A stretch of 64,000 nt of DNA from Gnetum montanum (Eukaryota > Streptophyta > Gnetopsida > Gnetales > Gnetaceae), in assembly GCA_015680685.1 (NCBI GenBank), contig MNCI01006585.1, positions 464,479 to 528,478 on the forward strand. Reading direction: 5' to 3'. The translations under genes were made by a program, and so were the position numbers. The notes beneath the pieces were generated by a model. It worked only from the letters and a program-made list of their open reading frames with translations. It was not told the DNA's origin and ran no database searches. Of this stretch, positions 47,063-57,110 are shown in pieces; the stretch's first letter is position 1, and the number at the start of each line of letters is the position of its first letter.

Positions 47063-48278
47063 ATACTCTTACTGGCATAGTGGATGTAATAAGGTTGTTT
47101 TTGTTTATCTAATTATGTTAGTACAGCTCTTAAGGTGTAATTAGATGCATCGTTCATGATATGGAATGACCTAGACTAATCAGGGGCTTGTAGAATGGGA
47201 GTTTTCACAAGCCTCTGTTTGAGAGTTTGAAATGCTCATTCACATTCCCTGGTCCATTCAAATGGTGCATCTTTTTTCGTTAATTCCACCAATGGCTTGG
47301 CAATTTTGGAGAAGTTCTTGATAAATCTCCTATAGGAGCCAGTATGTCTAAGTAATGACTGAATGTCTTTGACAGTTTCTAGTTGTCGGGTAATTCCTTG
47401 GATGACTTTAATTTTTACCGGATCCACCTCTATTCCTGATTGTGAAATTTTATGCCTTAGAACTACGTCCTCTTGAACCATCAAATGGCTCTTCTGCCAG
47501 TTGAGCTTTAGGTTGGTTTCAACACATCGTTTCAATACTTGCTCTAACCGGTCAAGGGCTTGATCAAAGCTCGTCCCATAAGTGGAGAAGTCGTCCATAA
47601 ACACTTCTACTTCGTTACCTATTTGCTGTTGAAATATGCTTAGAACTAATCGTTGGAATGTGGTAGGGGCATTGCACAAGCCAAAAGACATTTGTTTGTA
47701 TGCAAATGTTCGCCAAGGACTGGTGAACATTGTTTTGGCTTGGTCTTCTAGTGCGATTCATATTTGGTTGTACCCACTATATCCATCCAGAAAACTGTAA
47801 TAGCAATGTTATGCTATAGTGGCTAAGACTTGGTCAACAAATGGTAATGGGAAGTGATCTTTGAATGTTGCCATATTTAATAGCCTAAAGTCTATACATA
47901 CCCTTCATTTACCTCCTTTTTTTGGTATGATTATAAGAGGAGTAACCCACTCGCTATCAACAATGGGGTAAATGAACCCAGCCTTGAGAAGTTGCTCTAT
48001 CTCCTCTTTCACTATGTGTTTTAACTTCGGGTTCAATCGCCTCTGCGGTTCTTGCGAGGCTTCATGGAGGGGTCCATGTAAATCCTATGCTGGCATATTC
48101 TAGGATCTATTTCGGTTAGTTCAGGGTATGACCAGGCAAAGGCTGTTGACCACTTATTTATCACCTTCAGCAAACTCTCTTTTTGCTTGGGGGCGAGCTT
48201 TGCGTTGATGATTACCGATTTTTTGTTTTTAAGGGTCATGTATTCCAAACTGGTGGGCAATGGTTTTAAATTTAAGGG
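47063..48278 (-). pseudogene. Gypsy-B reverse transcriptase
   Basis: Reads KSVIINAKLAPKQKESLLKV, PELTEIDPRICQHRIYMD, then SFGLCNAPTTFQRLVLSIFQ, VFMDDFSTYG (47585-47604; both catalytic Asp present) and SGIEVDPVKIKVI...YRRFIKNFSKIAKPL. Frames break near 47740-48030 and 47070-47230. The FGLCNAP, NLKLNWQKSH and GIEVD blocks are typical of the Athila lineage (general knowledge). The upstream protease part is separated by the 48279-50642 insertion, the RNase H part by 43859-47062. Confidence 0.88.
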
Positions 48279-50642
48279 TGAAACACCACTAATTTTAGCT
48301 TAGCATTTTTTTTAAATGAAAATTTGTATGTTTTAATGGTGCATTAGCGATTGTTGTTATTCACGTGCACGTGCTTTTGGATTCGGGGAAATGCACAAAA
48401 CAGTAACAAGAGAAAGCTTAGAAAACCGAGGGTTGTTCCAGGCCACAGTGATGTTAGCTGCTACTGAGCCAAAAGCCATCTTCAAGGAGGGAGATGAACC
48501 TAAACATAATTGCGGCCACATTCATGTGTCAAACAGCGGCAGCTTTGTACAAACGAACGTGGACGTGATCCAGACCAGTGAATAAAGAAAATTGCATGGC
48601 TTTGGATGCTTAAATATAAACGCACCAGAACCTGCATTAGCAGTAATCTAAAAACAAGTGTTGCACACAGTCTAATCTAGATGTCCACAACTGGATAGAA
48701 TAATGTCCAGAGTCATTCCGTTGTCGCTCCTCCTGTGCACGTCGCTGCCCTGCTGTTTCCTCCGCTGCAGCCGCTGCGTTGTTGATTGTGCCACGTTTCT
48801 GCTCCTGCACTGCCACTTCGCTATCCACTGCCGCCGCTGTGTTGCTGTTTCTGCTGCACCACCGCCCTCTAACGCATCACTGCTCTCGCTGCCGCGTTGA
48901 TACCTCTGTTCTTTGGCTGCCTCTCCGCTGTCGTACGATCTCCCGCCGATTGCCGCGCTACCGCGTTGGTCTTCCGCCACCGTCACGTTGTTGTTTCGCC
49001 GCGTTGCCCTTCCCTGCGTGCCTGCCATTTCTTTGCTGCCTCCCGCCACTGCTTTCCTTCCTGCACCGCCGCTATTTTTTGTCACCACCACGTTGCCTGT
49101 CGCGTCCCTGCTGCCGTTGCGCTGCATTGTTTTCTGGCTGCTGCGTTGTTATTTGCTGCCACCTTGCTTCGCATCTGCCGCCCCAGCATCGCTGTCCTCC
49201 ACTGACTGCCACGCACCTCACGCACAGAACGCTGCCACCGCTGTTTTCTCCCTACATTGCCTCTGCCTACGATGCTGTTTTCCGTGCTCCTGCCCTACTC
49301 ACCGTGTTGCTGTTGCCGTGCTGCCTCCTGTGCTTCCCGACGCTGCCACCTCGCTCCACCGCCGACTGCCACTCTGTCGTGCCTGCCGCTGATTATTTTC
49401 TACTGCCGCCGCTGCTGCATCGCCTTCTCCTACCTCGCCGCATTGCTCTTTTTTCCAGCTTGCCGCGTGGCTGTCTCTTCTCCTACTACGCCGTTGCTGT
49501 CTGTGCTCACCGCGTCGCTGCCCTTGCTATCTTCTGCTGCCGCCCCTGCTGTTCCCTCTGCTACCGCTGTTTCCTCCTTGTTGTCACTGTACTGGCACCG
49601 CCTCTGTGCTCCCGCAGACTCCACATCATTGCAGACACCACCAGGCATCACCGGCTACCATCCTCCTCGATGATTAAAAATTTTTCTTTACCAAACATTG
49701 AAAAATTCCAATCTTCCAGCCCATTAACGTGGACAACAAAATAATAATAATTTTTAATCAAGGGAGCTGCCGCCGTTGGACATCTTTTCAAAATTTTCTA
49801 AAGTTTTATGACTCAAGGGCTTGTATTTTTGATTATTTGTATTTTTTATGGGCTCAAATGACCCATAAGTTGTAAAATACATTGAACCTGGTCAAGGAAG
49901 ACAAATTGCCAACACACATCCAACTCGTGTACAACTTTCCAGCATAGATGCATTGAACCTGGTCAAAGCAAACCCTAGCGAAAACCCTAGCCCAAACCTA
50001 TAAATACCCTACCAATTCCCACAAATTGAAAGAAGGACAAGAAACAAGGAGGTAGAGAAGCAAGAGAAGCAAAGCAAAAGCAGCAAGAAGGAGAAGAAGA
50101 TTGGAAGAGGCAAAGATTGGAGAAATTGGCGATTCCGAAGGAGGACAGAACTTGCAATCCTTGGGCGCTCGGCACATTTGATTTTTGGCTTTCAAGTTCT
50201 TCTCACATCGTCACATCATATCCTTCCGGGGCTAGGCGTTTGACTTGCCATTCACACTTGTGCAACTACGCTTTGACCGGTGCACATTTTTTCTAAAACA
50301 ATATAATACAGTTTCATTATTGCCTCTCATTTACATTGTTCTGTTTATGCTTTACAAATATAACTTTGTTTATGCTTTATTCATAATCCTGCACGCTTTA
50401 TTTACATTTCGTATCGCCGTTTGCATTCCGTTTACATACCGTTTACGATAACCCCAGCACTAGCCGTAGCTTACGCTCGGGGAAGTCCTTGGTTGATTTG
50501 CGTGCAAACCATCCAAGGCACTCTACCTTCGTTCCCTTTTCTAGCTTACCCTCAAGCGAAGGCAGGGTCCGCTGTGGCTGCCCAACGATCCCTCAATGTT
50601 TGTTTCCCTTCCAGCCTTACGCCGACGATTTAGGTTAGTACA
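48279..50642 (+). repeat. 2.4-kb solo LTR inserted in gypsy-B pol, target duplication AAGGG
   Basis: Starts TGAAACACCACTAATTTTAG, ends TTTAGGTTAGTACA, with perfect AAGGG at 48274-48278 and 50643-50647. Gypsy-B coding sequence runs KFKQEPFVL on one side and FKPLPTSLEYMTL on the other. A TATA box (CTATAAATA, 49998-50006) with a leader and U5-like sequence downstream supports a plus-strand LTR. No primer site or coding domain is present. Its U3 holds the unusual GC-rich tract listed separately. Confidence 0.82.
48690..49672. repeat. GC-rich GCTGC/GCCGC low-complexity tract
   Basis: About 1 kb of imperfect CTGCCGC/GCTGCC-type repeats with high CpG in otherwise AT-rich DNA. All plus frames are largely open (longest 48779-49744, 321 codons), giving Cys/Leu/Pro/Ala/Ser-rich products, and a minus frame is open too. 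Open frames on both strands argue for low complexity, not a gene. Confidence 0.8.
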
Positions 50643-51330
50643 AAGGGCTCTTGTTTAAACTTCTCAGGAATCTCCAACTTCCCCCAATTAATGTTTTCAG
50701 GGTTAAGGGCTGGAAGTTGGCCATGGACCTGCTCAAGTGCATCCATGCTTTCAATGTAAGTACTCGTTATTCCCTTAGTCAGTTCCATACATGTCATTGA
50801 ATTGTTCTCTTGGTCAACCATCAGCTGCTGGGTGTTTTCTTGTCGTGTGGTTGCCGCATATAGGCACTTTTGTATATCGATGTCTTGTGCACACTGATTG
50901 CATGCAGGCAATGTTAAACTCTGCATTACCCATGATTTTTGCACGCAATGGCACCCTGTGTCACTATATGCGATGCATGGAACTTTCTTCTTCTCAATCT
51001 TTCCAAAGGTATTTTTCTTGGATATTTCTAGGGAAATATTATGAATTCCTAGGTGCGCATCTACTGTGCTTAGCCATGTCCTTCCCATTATTATCGGGAA
51101 GTCCCCTTTATCATTGTTTATTTGGATCACCAGGAAATCAGCTGGGTATGACCAACCACCTACGGTGATGATAATGTCCTCAACCTGTCCCAAAGGAACA
51201 GTGATGGACTGGTCAGCTAGCTTTAAGTGAATATTGCTCTTCTTGAGTGGAGGCAAGTTCTAGGTTTTATACAATTCTTGTGAAATTAAGTTGACTCTAG
51301 AGCCTAAGTCAAGAAGAGTCTTATGAGGCT
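50643..51330 (-). pseudogene. Gypsy-B aspartic protease region
   Basis: Active-site block LLDLGSRVNLISQELY at about 51270-51320, then SNIHLKLADQSITVPLGQVE, GGWSYPADFLVIQ and FPIIMGRTWLSTVDAHLG. The DLGS form is usual for Athila-type proteases. One stop (YKT*NLPPL) separates the active site from the rest. The right part (50643-51256) is open for 208 codons. Confidence 0.82.
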
Positions 51331-53942
51331 CATTCCTAGCGACTTGGAGATAAATTAGGGGGCTTCCTAGATCAGAGAATTTCTTGGGAAGGTGGCCTAC
51401 CTTAATCTAGTCAGTAATGGTATGTGTTAACATAACCGTGTGCATTGGCCTCAATTTCTGGGTTGAAGGGGGTCCCGAAATCTTATTCGGTATGGAGGTG
51501 TTTAGATGTTTAACCGCTTGTGATGGCGAGGGCTTGGTTGGATTGTTGGTCCTAAAGAAAGGTCTTTTGGCATATAATTGTTAGAACCAATTGAGAGTTA
51601 AGGATTGGGAGCCCTCGTGATATTGGGTTGTTGCGGTTGAGTGGGAATTACCTTGGGCCTTGTTGGAGCGGTTGGTAGTGGAGCTACCGGTGTAAAAGAT
51701 GTGGATGGATTTGGAGGATAGTATGGACATGGGACGTCTCCCAGAAAAGAAGGAGTCCTAAAATACTCCTTTACGCGGTAGTAACGTGGTGGGGTTATGT
51801 GACCTATAGAATCATTTGAAGAAATCGGCTGCTGCACATAATAGCCATAAGGATCAGGTTGCTGGTAAGGGTACTATTGTTTCGGCGGTGGCATCCCCCA
51901 TGATTGTGTGTATTGCCACTGCTGATGCTGTCCGACAGGTTGTGGTGGAGTTCCACTTGGATAGTACGTTAGTGGTTGGTGGAACTGCCTTGGGTTACCT
52001 TGAGGATAAGGTAACCTTCGGGGTGTCTATCGTTTGTTGAGTCTTGGGTTAAGTGCATACACCCTAGACTCTTGTAGATGTGAGATAATTGGACAACATC
52101 CCTTGGGATGATCATAATGGCAGATCTCACATCCACCGTCATCGTCTGTGTCTAAATCCACAACTTTATCAGAGATAGTAATTTTCCCCTTACCCTTGTT
52201 ATGTGTAGGGCCTGAATTTTTCCACTTTGTCTTATCTTTGTCACTACTTCGTTCTGCCTTAGACTCTTCTACAATTTTCAAGATAGTTTCAAGTCTGGAG
52301 TCTAAGGAATCCCACAGTTGATCTACCTTAGCCGATACTTAGGTTGTTAATTTTTAAATCGGCAAGGTTTTTCTGCTCACCAACTCTTCGAGTGGTGACT
52401 CATCCTCCTCATCACAAAATTTCACTCCCTTCTTCCAAAGGGAGGGATCACGGTTGTATTCTTCTGCACTCTCTCTTTTTCATAGCTCACCTTCTTCTTT
52501 TGCTACTTATTCCAACAAGTGATGAACTTCATGGGCTCTAAGTTCTAATAGTCTCCCTTGGGCATAAGTCCCAAGGGTTCTCCTAGTCTCATATCTTAGC
52601 CCATCTACGATGTGGCGAAGTTGATCTTGTTGAGTGTATGCATGGCTCGGGCAACGATGTAAAAATGCATAGTAGTGGCCCATGGCAGCATCCAAGGGTT
52701 TATGAGTACCTTGCTTCAATCCTTGGATCTACTTACGCAAGTTAGACACTCTGGAGTATGTTTGAGATTTATTGTTGAAGAGTTCTAACATTGTACTGCA
52801 CCTTCGAATGGTTTCCGGTTCTAAGGACCGGTACCAACTCTCTACTTCCTTAATGAGTGTCCTAGGAAACAACTTAAGTTTTTGCCACAAATTTTCTATG
52901 TTCTGCAAGGCACAGGCATCATGGAATGCCTATAAATGATGCTGCAGATCAACGTTGTATCCCCCCTCAAAGTGTGGGATATTGTTCATGTCTAAACGCT
53001 TGATCCGACTATCTTTTAAATGCCTTGTTGGTATCCTAACTGCCTCCGTTATGTTCAACATGCTTTGGGTAGCAAGTAAGGGCTCGTCATAATCATCTCT
53101 TTCATGATGCCTGTGATTTCTTCGTTGTTTTCTACTTTCCCTTCGTTCATGCCCTTGTCCTCTCTCTCGACTCTCTCGTCGAGGTCTCTCATTTTGTCTA
53201 CCTCTATCCTCATCATTAAGCTCTTTATGACTGCACCCAGAGGTGGAAGGAGAGGGTGAATGATGTGAAGAAGGGGAAAAAGAAGGAGAACCATCGCCAT
53301 GATGATGTTTCCTACCTTCTCTTCTATGGCTTCAGCCCCGATCATGATGACGATCTAAGTGCCCATCCTTGTTATATGTTGTTATTCCTCAGTGAACAGT
53401 TGGTGTTCACGGGGATCAAAAACAGGGTTGTGTATCGTGGATCATAGGTTCTGATACCCCACCTCCTCATTAATATTAGGAGGGGGAACATATTTTGATA
53501 GCAAACCCGTTATAAGTGGTTCACCATCTCCTATTTCACTTAGGACGTGCGGGACCTCTTTGCCCTTTAACAATGTATGTTGGCTCTCCTGCCTTGAGTC
53601 CCTCATATGTTGTGTTTCTGTGGGATGATAATCCCTTGTATCAAAGTCACCTATAATGTATTCAACATAGAGCTGAGTCATGCCGATCTGTGCCAAAGCA
53701 CAGAGGAGCATGTTGGGGACTGATCGATCTGGAGGTAACACGATGTTACCTTGCAAATCTCTTCATCGTAGTTGTTCGTCTTGATGGAGGATAAAGGTAA
53801 AGTTTGGAATATACTCATCGGGATGAGTATATACCACTTGGTATTTTTGAGGAGTTGGCGGATTTAGGTTATGTGTTTTTGATTGCTGACTTTTCTTTGT
53901 ATTATCCCTAGGTGGTGAGTTGCTTTTGTTAGAAGAAGACAT
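51331..53942 (-). pseudogene. Gypsy-B gag
   Basis: Starts MSSSNKSNSPPRDNTKKSQQ at 53942. A TGA interrupts it after HQDEQLR. The capsid-type block is at 52507-52719 (AMGHYYAFLHRCPSHAYTQQ, GLRYETRRTLGTYAQGRL). A zinc-knuckle-like CEICHYDHPKGCC follows near 52120, with spacing CX2CX3HX3C, shorter than the usual CX2CX4HX4C. The tail (51598-52030) is Pro/Gln/Tyr-rich. Several frame breaks. Confidence 0.8.
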
Positions 53943-54063
53943 TGTTATTTATCAGTGTGCTAATTACCGTTATATAAATTTTTCTTTAATTAACCTGAAG
54001 GTTCGTTTAGGCTCCCAACGATGTGAGTGATATCCTATGTTCTATTCAATGCACAAACACTTA

Positions 54064-54083
54064 GTCCCCGGCAATGGCGCCAA
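54064..54083 (-). other. Gypsy-B primer-binding site
   Basis: Minus strand reads TGGCGCCATTGCCGGGGACT immediately after the LTR end, the tRNA-Asp-type primer site common in Athila/Tat elements. Confidence 0.92.
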
Positions 54084-54666
54084 TGATGCGTGACAAGATA
54101 CCCCTACACTCAACCATACGAATACGAGCATAGCACGCATGATCAAGTCGAACTCCGTAGACTAAGTGCCTACACGCCCATGGAACACTTAGGGTTAATC
54201 ATTCGTTGTCTTCCCAGACTTACTTGTAGTTGTCATGGTGTATGGTTAAGTAAGTCTGAGGTATATGATTTTTATAGCTTTTTATGTTTTTGTCTCCTAT
54301 GCTAATAAGGTGAAGGGTTGAGAAACTAATTACTAACTCTAACTAATGAACTAAGTCTAAATTAACCTAGCATTAGCATCTATTCCCACTTACCGTTCAC
54401 ACCCTGAACCAATGCAACCATTGTTACCAAACGCTAATCGTTGCTAGGATCACCATGCGTAACGCACGTGCTCGAAGCGGTCGTACTGAGGCACTTAACT
54501 AGGAGAGAAGGGTTGAGAGAGAAAGCAGTAAATAATAGATAATAAATAACAAGTAATAAATAACAGTAAATAAAATCCTAATTAGCCTATTCCATGCCCT
54601 GCAAGGTTTATCCAAGAAGCTCGTCTTTATTGCCGTACACAAACTTGTGTTCAGGTACAATGTTTG
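54084..54666 (-). repeat. Gypsy-B 5' LTR, cut by the N gap
   Basis: Collinear with 39255-39838, starting TGATGCGTGACAAGATACCC. It stops at 54666 within ACAATGTTTG. The U3 part with the palindrome array is not in the sequence. Confidence 0.9.
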
Positions 54667-55240
54667 NNNNNNNNNNNNNNNNNNNNNNNNNNNNNNNNNN
54701 NNNNNNNNNNNNNNNNNNNNNNNNNNNNNNNNNNNNNNNNNNNNNNNNNNNNNNNNNNNNNNNNNNNNNNNNNNNNNNNNNNNNNNNNNNNNNNNNNNNN
54801 NNNNNNNNNNNNNNNNNNNNNNNNNNNNNNNNNNNNNNNNNNNNNNNNNNNNNNNNNNNNNNNNNNNNNNNNNNNNNNNNNNNNNNNNNNNNNNNNNNNN
54901 NNNNNNNNNNNNNNNNNNNNNNNNNNNNNNNNNNNNNNNNNNNNNNNNNNNNNNNNNNNNNNNNNNNNNNNNNNNNNNNNNNNNNNNNNNNNNNNNNNNN
55001 NNNNNNNNNNNNNNNNNNNNNNNNNNNNNNNNNNNNNNNNNNNNNNNNNNNNNNNNNNNNNNNNNNNNNNNNNNNNNNNNNNNNNNNNNNNNNNNNNNNN
55101 NNNNNNNNNNNNNNNNNNNNNNNNNNNNNNNNNNNNNNNNNNNNNNNNNNNNNNNNNNNNNNNNNNNNNNNNNNNNNNNNNNNNNNNNNNNNNNNNNNNN
55201 NNNNNNNNNNNNNNNNNNNNNNNNNNNNNNNNNNNNNNNN
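54667..55240. other. Assembly gap, 574 N
   Basis: A run of N. The missing parts should include about 270-370 bp of the gypsy-B LTR, the right target duplication and about 640 nt of the gypsy-C accessory ORF. That is more than the 574 N given. Confidence 1.
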
Positions 55241-55694
55241 TGGATTAGCAATCATTGTGTAACCTTAAAATAATTGGGATACCTTATATCTTAAGGATAG
55301 TTACATTTTGGCTAAGTTGTGACTATGGCTAATTTAATTAATTCAATTATCATTTGTTTATGTATTATCATTAATCAATCATCCCAAAGGTTGTGGGAAG
55401 GGTTAACTTGTGAAAAAGTTGATGTTTATATGTCGTTGAGGTTATTAACCCTTAGGGGAGTTAGCAACATTTCCAAATAGTTTATCAATTTTTTCATCAG
55501 AAACCTTAAGGTTTGTAGCCACCACGATAAAGATCTTATGTTTGGTAAGCGTAGGATTAAAAATGGAGTGGTTTGGACAAATAGTTGGGAAGCTATGAGC
55601 TTTGAAAGGTTTTGGGCTTTGAAAAATTTAAAAAACTCCCCGTGAGTTATGAGAAAATGGCAAAAAATTACAGAGTGTTTGATGGTATATATAG
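55241..55694 (-). other. Gypsy-C leader between internal promoter and accessory ORF
   Basis: AT-rich, no open frame. It lies between the TATA-like segment and the lost start of the accessory ORF, so it would be the 5' leader, possibly with an intron, as in gypsy-2. Confidence 0.4.
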
Positions 55695-55750
55695 GGTTTT
55701 TTCATTGCATCGATGAGGCCTAGTCGACTAGGCCTCATTGACAAGGGTGG
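55687..55750 (-). promoter_or_regulatory. Internal LTR-like promoter of gypsy-C with a perfect 22-bp palindrome
   Basis: 55715-55736 is a perfect 22-bp palindrome built on GAGGCCTAGTC and its complement. On the minus strand TATATATACC follows about 20-30 bp downstream (plus 55686-55694). The word GAGGCCTAGTYGAC also occurs in the gypsy-C LTR upstream of its TATA box (about 36722-36735). Confidence 0.6.
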
Positions 55751-57110
55751 ATGCATCGATGGCACCTCAACAACATAATTGTTAACCACTATTGACTTTG
55801 GTCAAACTTTCAAAATACAAGAAATTTTTGGATGAAATTAGGATCAAATGAAAGCTTAGAAGACCAAGAATAGTATGAAAACTAAGAAGTCCATGGGCCC
55901 CATAGTTCATTTAATGATCATGACAAGTTAAGGACCAACCCAAAAGAATCTACTCAAGAATCTTAACACATCAGACTAAGACATAGAACATAACATAGAA
56001 CCTAGTAGTGAGGTGAGTTATGGTAGCATAGATGAATGATAGAGAAGGTGGAATGGAGTTCCAAATTGAGGTCATAAGAAGTTCCTTGTGGAATTGATGG
56101 TTAAAATGACCTGAGAAGTTCCATTCTTAGTCCAGACCAAAACCATCTGCTTTCAATGACTTCGCATCACCACTCCAAGATTGATCCACCCACTCGAGAT
56201 ACAAGAGTGCTTCCACAAAATAACCACCATTCCAAAAATAGGTAAGAAGAGAAGTAGGAAGTGAGAGAAAGGGCCTTAGTTAGAGGGGACCTTCAGGCAT
56301 AGGTGTATGTCATTCGAGTCTCATAACTAGTTCTTGTAGCTTGTTTATTTGTTCAAGGGATGTGCTTTGAATTTCCATTGTTTTTTTTTTGGAATGAGAA
56401 CCACACCATGCAAGGAATTATTTGTGTTGAAGAGGTGTGCTTTGAATTCCCATAGTTTTTTTTTTGAATGGGAACCACACCATGCAATGACATTATTTTG
56501 ACTTCCTTCAGTGGGGAATGGTAAGAAGTTTGTGAAACACACTCAAGCACTCAAGCAAGTAGAAGAGTACAAAGAGTATTGAGTCCCCTAGAATTCACAT
56601 CCTTTACAAACCTTGAATCCTTCCTAATTCTAGAACTTCCAAGATCATTGATTAATTAAAAGTTTCTTTAATGGAAGGGATCTCAAATTCCCAAAACAAG
56701 GAAAACCATAGAGTGCATTGGATGGGAAGATGATGTGGACTCATTGCCTATTTTATGAAAAATAAACCATGTCAAAGTCATTAGACATTAGAATTCAAAA
56801 ATAGAAACTAGACATCAACAATCACAACATTAAGCATAAACCATCATTAGTAGACAATAACAGTGACATTTTGCCTTGTGATAATAAAGTGATTTTTATT
56901 AGCAAAAATGAGGAAATATCACACTTAAATCAAACCAAACAAAGTAAAATATATAAGAAAGCATAAAATAATCAAGAAAGGTTCAAAGGTACTAACAATG
57001 GTGTTAAATTAGAAAAAATTGAAAATAAAAAATTTGTAAAACTAGAAAAACATGGAAAACAAAAAATTAGAACAATTGAGAAACCATGTTCATGGTCAAC
57101 ATGGATGGCC
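55751..57110. other. Gypsy-C spacer between internal promoter and integrase
   Basis: Noncoding and homologous in part to 41150-41760 of gypsy-B. At 56374-56490 it has two near-copies of a block containing GGGATGTGCTTTGAATTTCC/GAGGTGTGCTTTGAATTCCC followed by GAACCACACCATGCAA. ATCTCCCCCATGACTAAGTT at 57110 is a polypurine-tract-like motif also found at the end of gypsy-B integrase (42162). Confidence 0.6.

Larger units (their letters stand above)
39255..55240 (-). mobile_element. Gypsy-B: youngest-looking gypsy copy, inserted in gypsy-C
   Basis: Minus-strand order: 5' LTR (54084 into the N gap), primer site 54064-54083, gag 53942 to about 51330, protease, RT, RNase H, integrase (to 42146), spacer, 3' LTR 39255-40206. 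Left target flank GCTAT (39250-39254); the right flank is hidden in the gap. It lacks the accessory ORF and internal promoter of its relatives. RT keeps FMDD and protease keeps DLGS, so it decayed less, although stops occur in gag and integrase. Two TG...CA insertions split pol (43859-47062 and 48279-50642). Confidence 0.88.

Noticed and set aside
48779-49744. 321-codon plus-strand ORF, Cys/Leu/Pro-rich, as a possible secreted protein gene
   Set aside because: It lies in low-complexity GCTGC/GCCGC repeats; other plus frames and a minus frame (48672-49127) are open too, and no family motif or conserved start context is visible.
50791-51168. 125-codon plus-strand ORF
   Set aside because: Antisense of the gypsy-B protease region, which has recognisable motifs on the minus strand.
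54499-55273. Five long ORFs of 194-250 codons across the gap
   Set aside because: They are made almost entirely of N and have no meaning.
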